Origin: Verrucomicrobiales bacterium
Lineage (GTDB): Bacteria > Verrucomicrobiota > Verrucomicrobiia > Verrucomicrobiales > DEV007
Assembly: GCA_022424805.1 (NCBI GenBank)
Contig: JAKMGR010000589.1
Span: 1-6,543, forward strand
DNA length: 6,543 nucleotides
Direction: 5' to 3'
Shown here: one piece after another, positions 6,156 through 6,543 of the stretch
Layout of the letters: each line of letters opens with the position of its first letter
Numbering within the stretch: position 1 is the first letter of the stretch
Notes under the pieces: model-generated
Told to the model about the DNA's origin: nothing
Seen by the model: only the letters and a program-made list of their open reading frames with translations
Databases searched by the model: none
Made by a program: the position numbers and the translations under genes

Positions 6156-6543
6156 ATGAAAACATTCTCACAGGCTCTCGCGGTTTTCGTTCTCGCGATT
6201 TCTGCCGTTTGTTCCGCAGATCGCCCCAACATCGTTATGATTATGGCGGACGATCTGGGCTATGAGTGCATCGGGGCGAACGGAAGCGAAATGTATTCGA
6301 CTCCACACTTGGATGAACTCGCTGTGGGAGGAATGCGATTTCTTCATGCGCATTCGCAGCCGATTTGCACTCCGTCACGGGTCCAGATCATGACGGGGAA
6401 ATACAACAATCGGAACTACGTCAAATTCGGCATTCTCGATCCGAAGGAAACGACTTTCGGAAATGCGCTCCAGGATGCGGGATACCAGACCTACATCGCC
6501 GGGAAGTGGCAGTTGGAAGGTGGTTTCGAAGGCCCCGTGAAAT
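6156..6543 (+). CDS. Secreted formylglycine-dependent sulfatase, partial (N-terminal 129 residues)
   Basis: The frame is open from ATG at 6156 to the right edge. Residues 1-21 form a Sec signal peptide (hydrophobic core about 7-18, cleavage likely after CSA before D22). The mature protein begins with the sulfatase signature [14 protein letters not shown] (23-36), where D32 and D33 bind the metal ion. The active-site motif CTPSR (71-75), with MTGKY just behind, holds C71, which the formylglycine-generating enzyme converts to formylglycine in the C/S-x-P-S-R class. GKWQL (116-120) occupies the place of the common GKWHLG; K117 is kept, but the usual substrate-contacting His is Gln (Q119). It would hydrolyse sulfate esters outside the cytoplasm; the substrate cannot be told from this portion. 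About three quarters of a typical 450-550-residue sulfatase is missing. No Shine-Dalgarno is visible before the ATG, and an intrinsic terminator lies just upstream. Confidence 0.93.
   Translation, partial: MKTFSQALAVFVLAISAVCSADRPNIVMIMADDLGYECIGANGSEMYSTPHLDELAVGGMRFLHAHSQPICTPSRVQIMTGKYNNRNYVKFGILDPKETTFGNALQDAGYQTYIAGKWQLEGGFEGPVK

Noticed and set aside
1..6543. tRNA or rRNA genes, CRISPR arrays, insertion sequences, att sites
   Set aside because: No cloverleaf-like tRNA, regularly spaced repeat array, transposase-like frame or flanking terminal inverted repeats were seen.

Overview
The window fits a heterotrophic member of the Planctomycetota/Verrucomicrobiota group, with Verrucomicrobiota as my preference. 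The reasons are the gene types (a secreted sulfatase, a DUF5060-type secreted glycosidase-like protein, an atypical aldo/keto-reductase-fold protein, an orphan GspF-like protein), the moderately high GC, the GTG starts and the weak or absent Shine-Dalgarno sequences. This is inferred from gene content; no rRNA or other phylogenetic marker is present.

Layout, left to right. 1-647 (minus) holds the first 215 residues of a 3-hexulose-6-phosphate-synthase-like enzyme that runs off the left edge. 648-776 is a divergent intergenic region with a 22-bp direct repeat and a perfect 11-bp palindrome. 777-1805 (plus) is a tRNA-dihydrouridine synthase with all expected active-site motifs. It is followed 18 bp later by a secreted 625-residue DUF5060/TIM-barrel glycosidase-like protein (1824-3701, plus), so the two probably share a transcript. 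3719-4828 (minus) is a complete GspF/PilC-type inner-membrane protein, convergent with the glycosidase (17-bp gap) and with no other secretion gene in view. A 48-bp divergent spacer separates it from an aldo/keto-reductase-fold protein (4877-5992, plus) that keeps only half of the canonical catalytic tetrad. 5993-6155 is non-coding, rich in potential RNA hairpins, and ends in a clear intrinsic terminator just upstream of a secreted FGly sulfatase (6156 to the right edge, plus, partial).

How the genes may fit together: the glycosidase-like protein and the sulfatase both carry signal peptides and would act outside the cytoplasm, plausibly on sulfated or complex polysaccharides. The hexulose-phosphate-synthase-like enzyme and the AKR-like protein are cytoplasmic and could act on sugar derivatives, but no shared pathway can be shown. 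The tRNA modification gene is housekeeping. There is no CRISPR array, rRNA, tRNA gene or mobile element. I see no strong evidence of a wholly new multi-gene system. The best leads are the structured leader/terminator before the sulfatase, the altered AKR active site and the repeat-palindrome in the first divergent promoter region.
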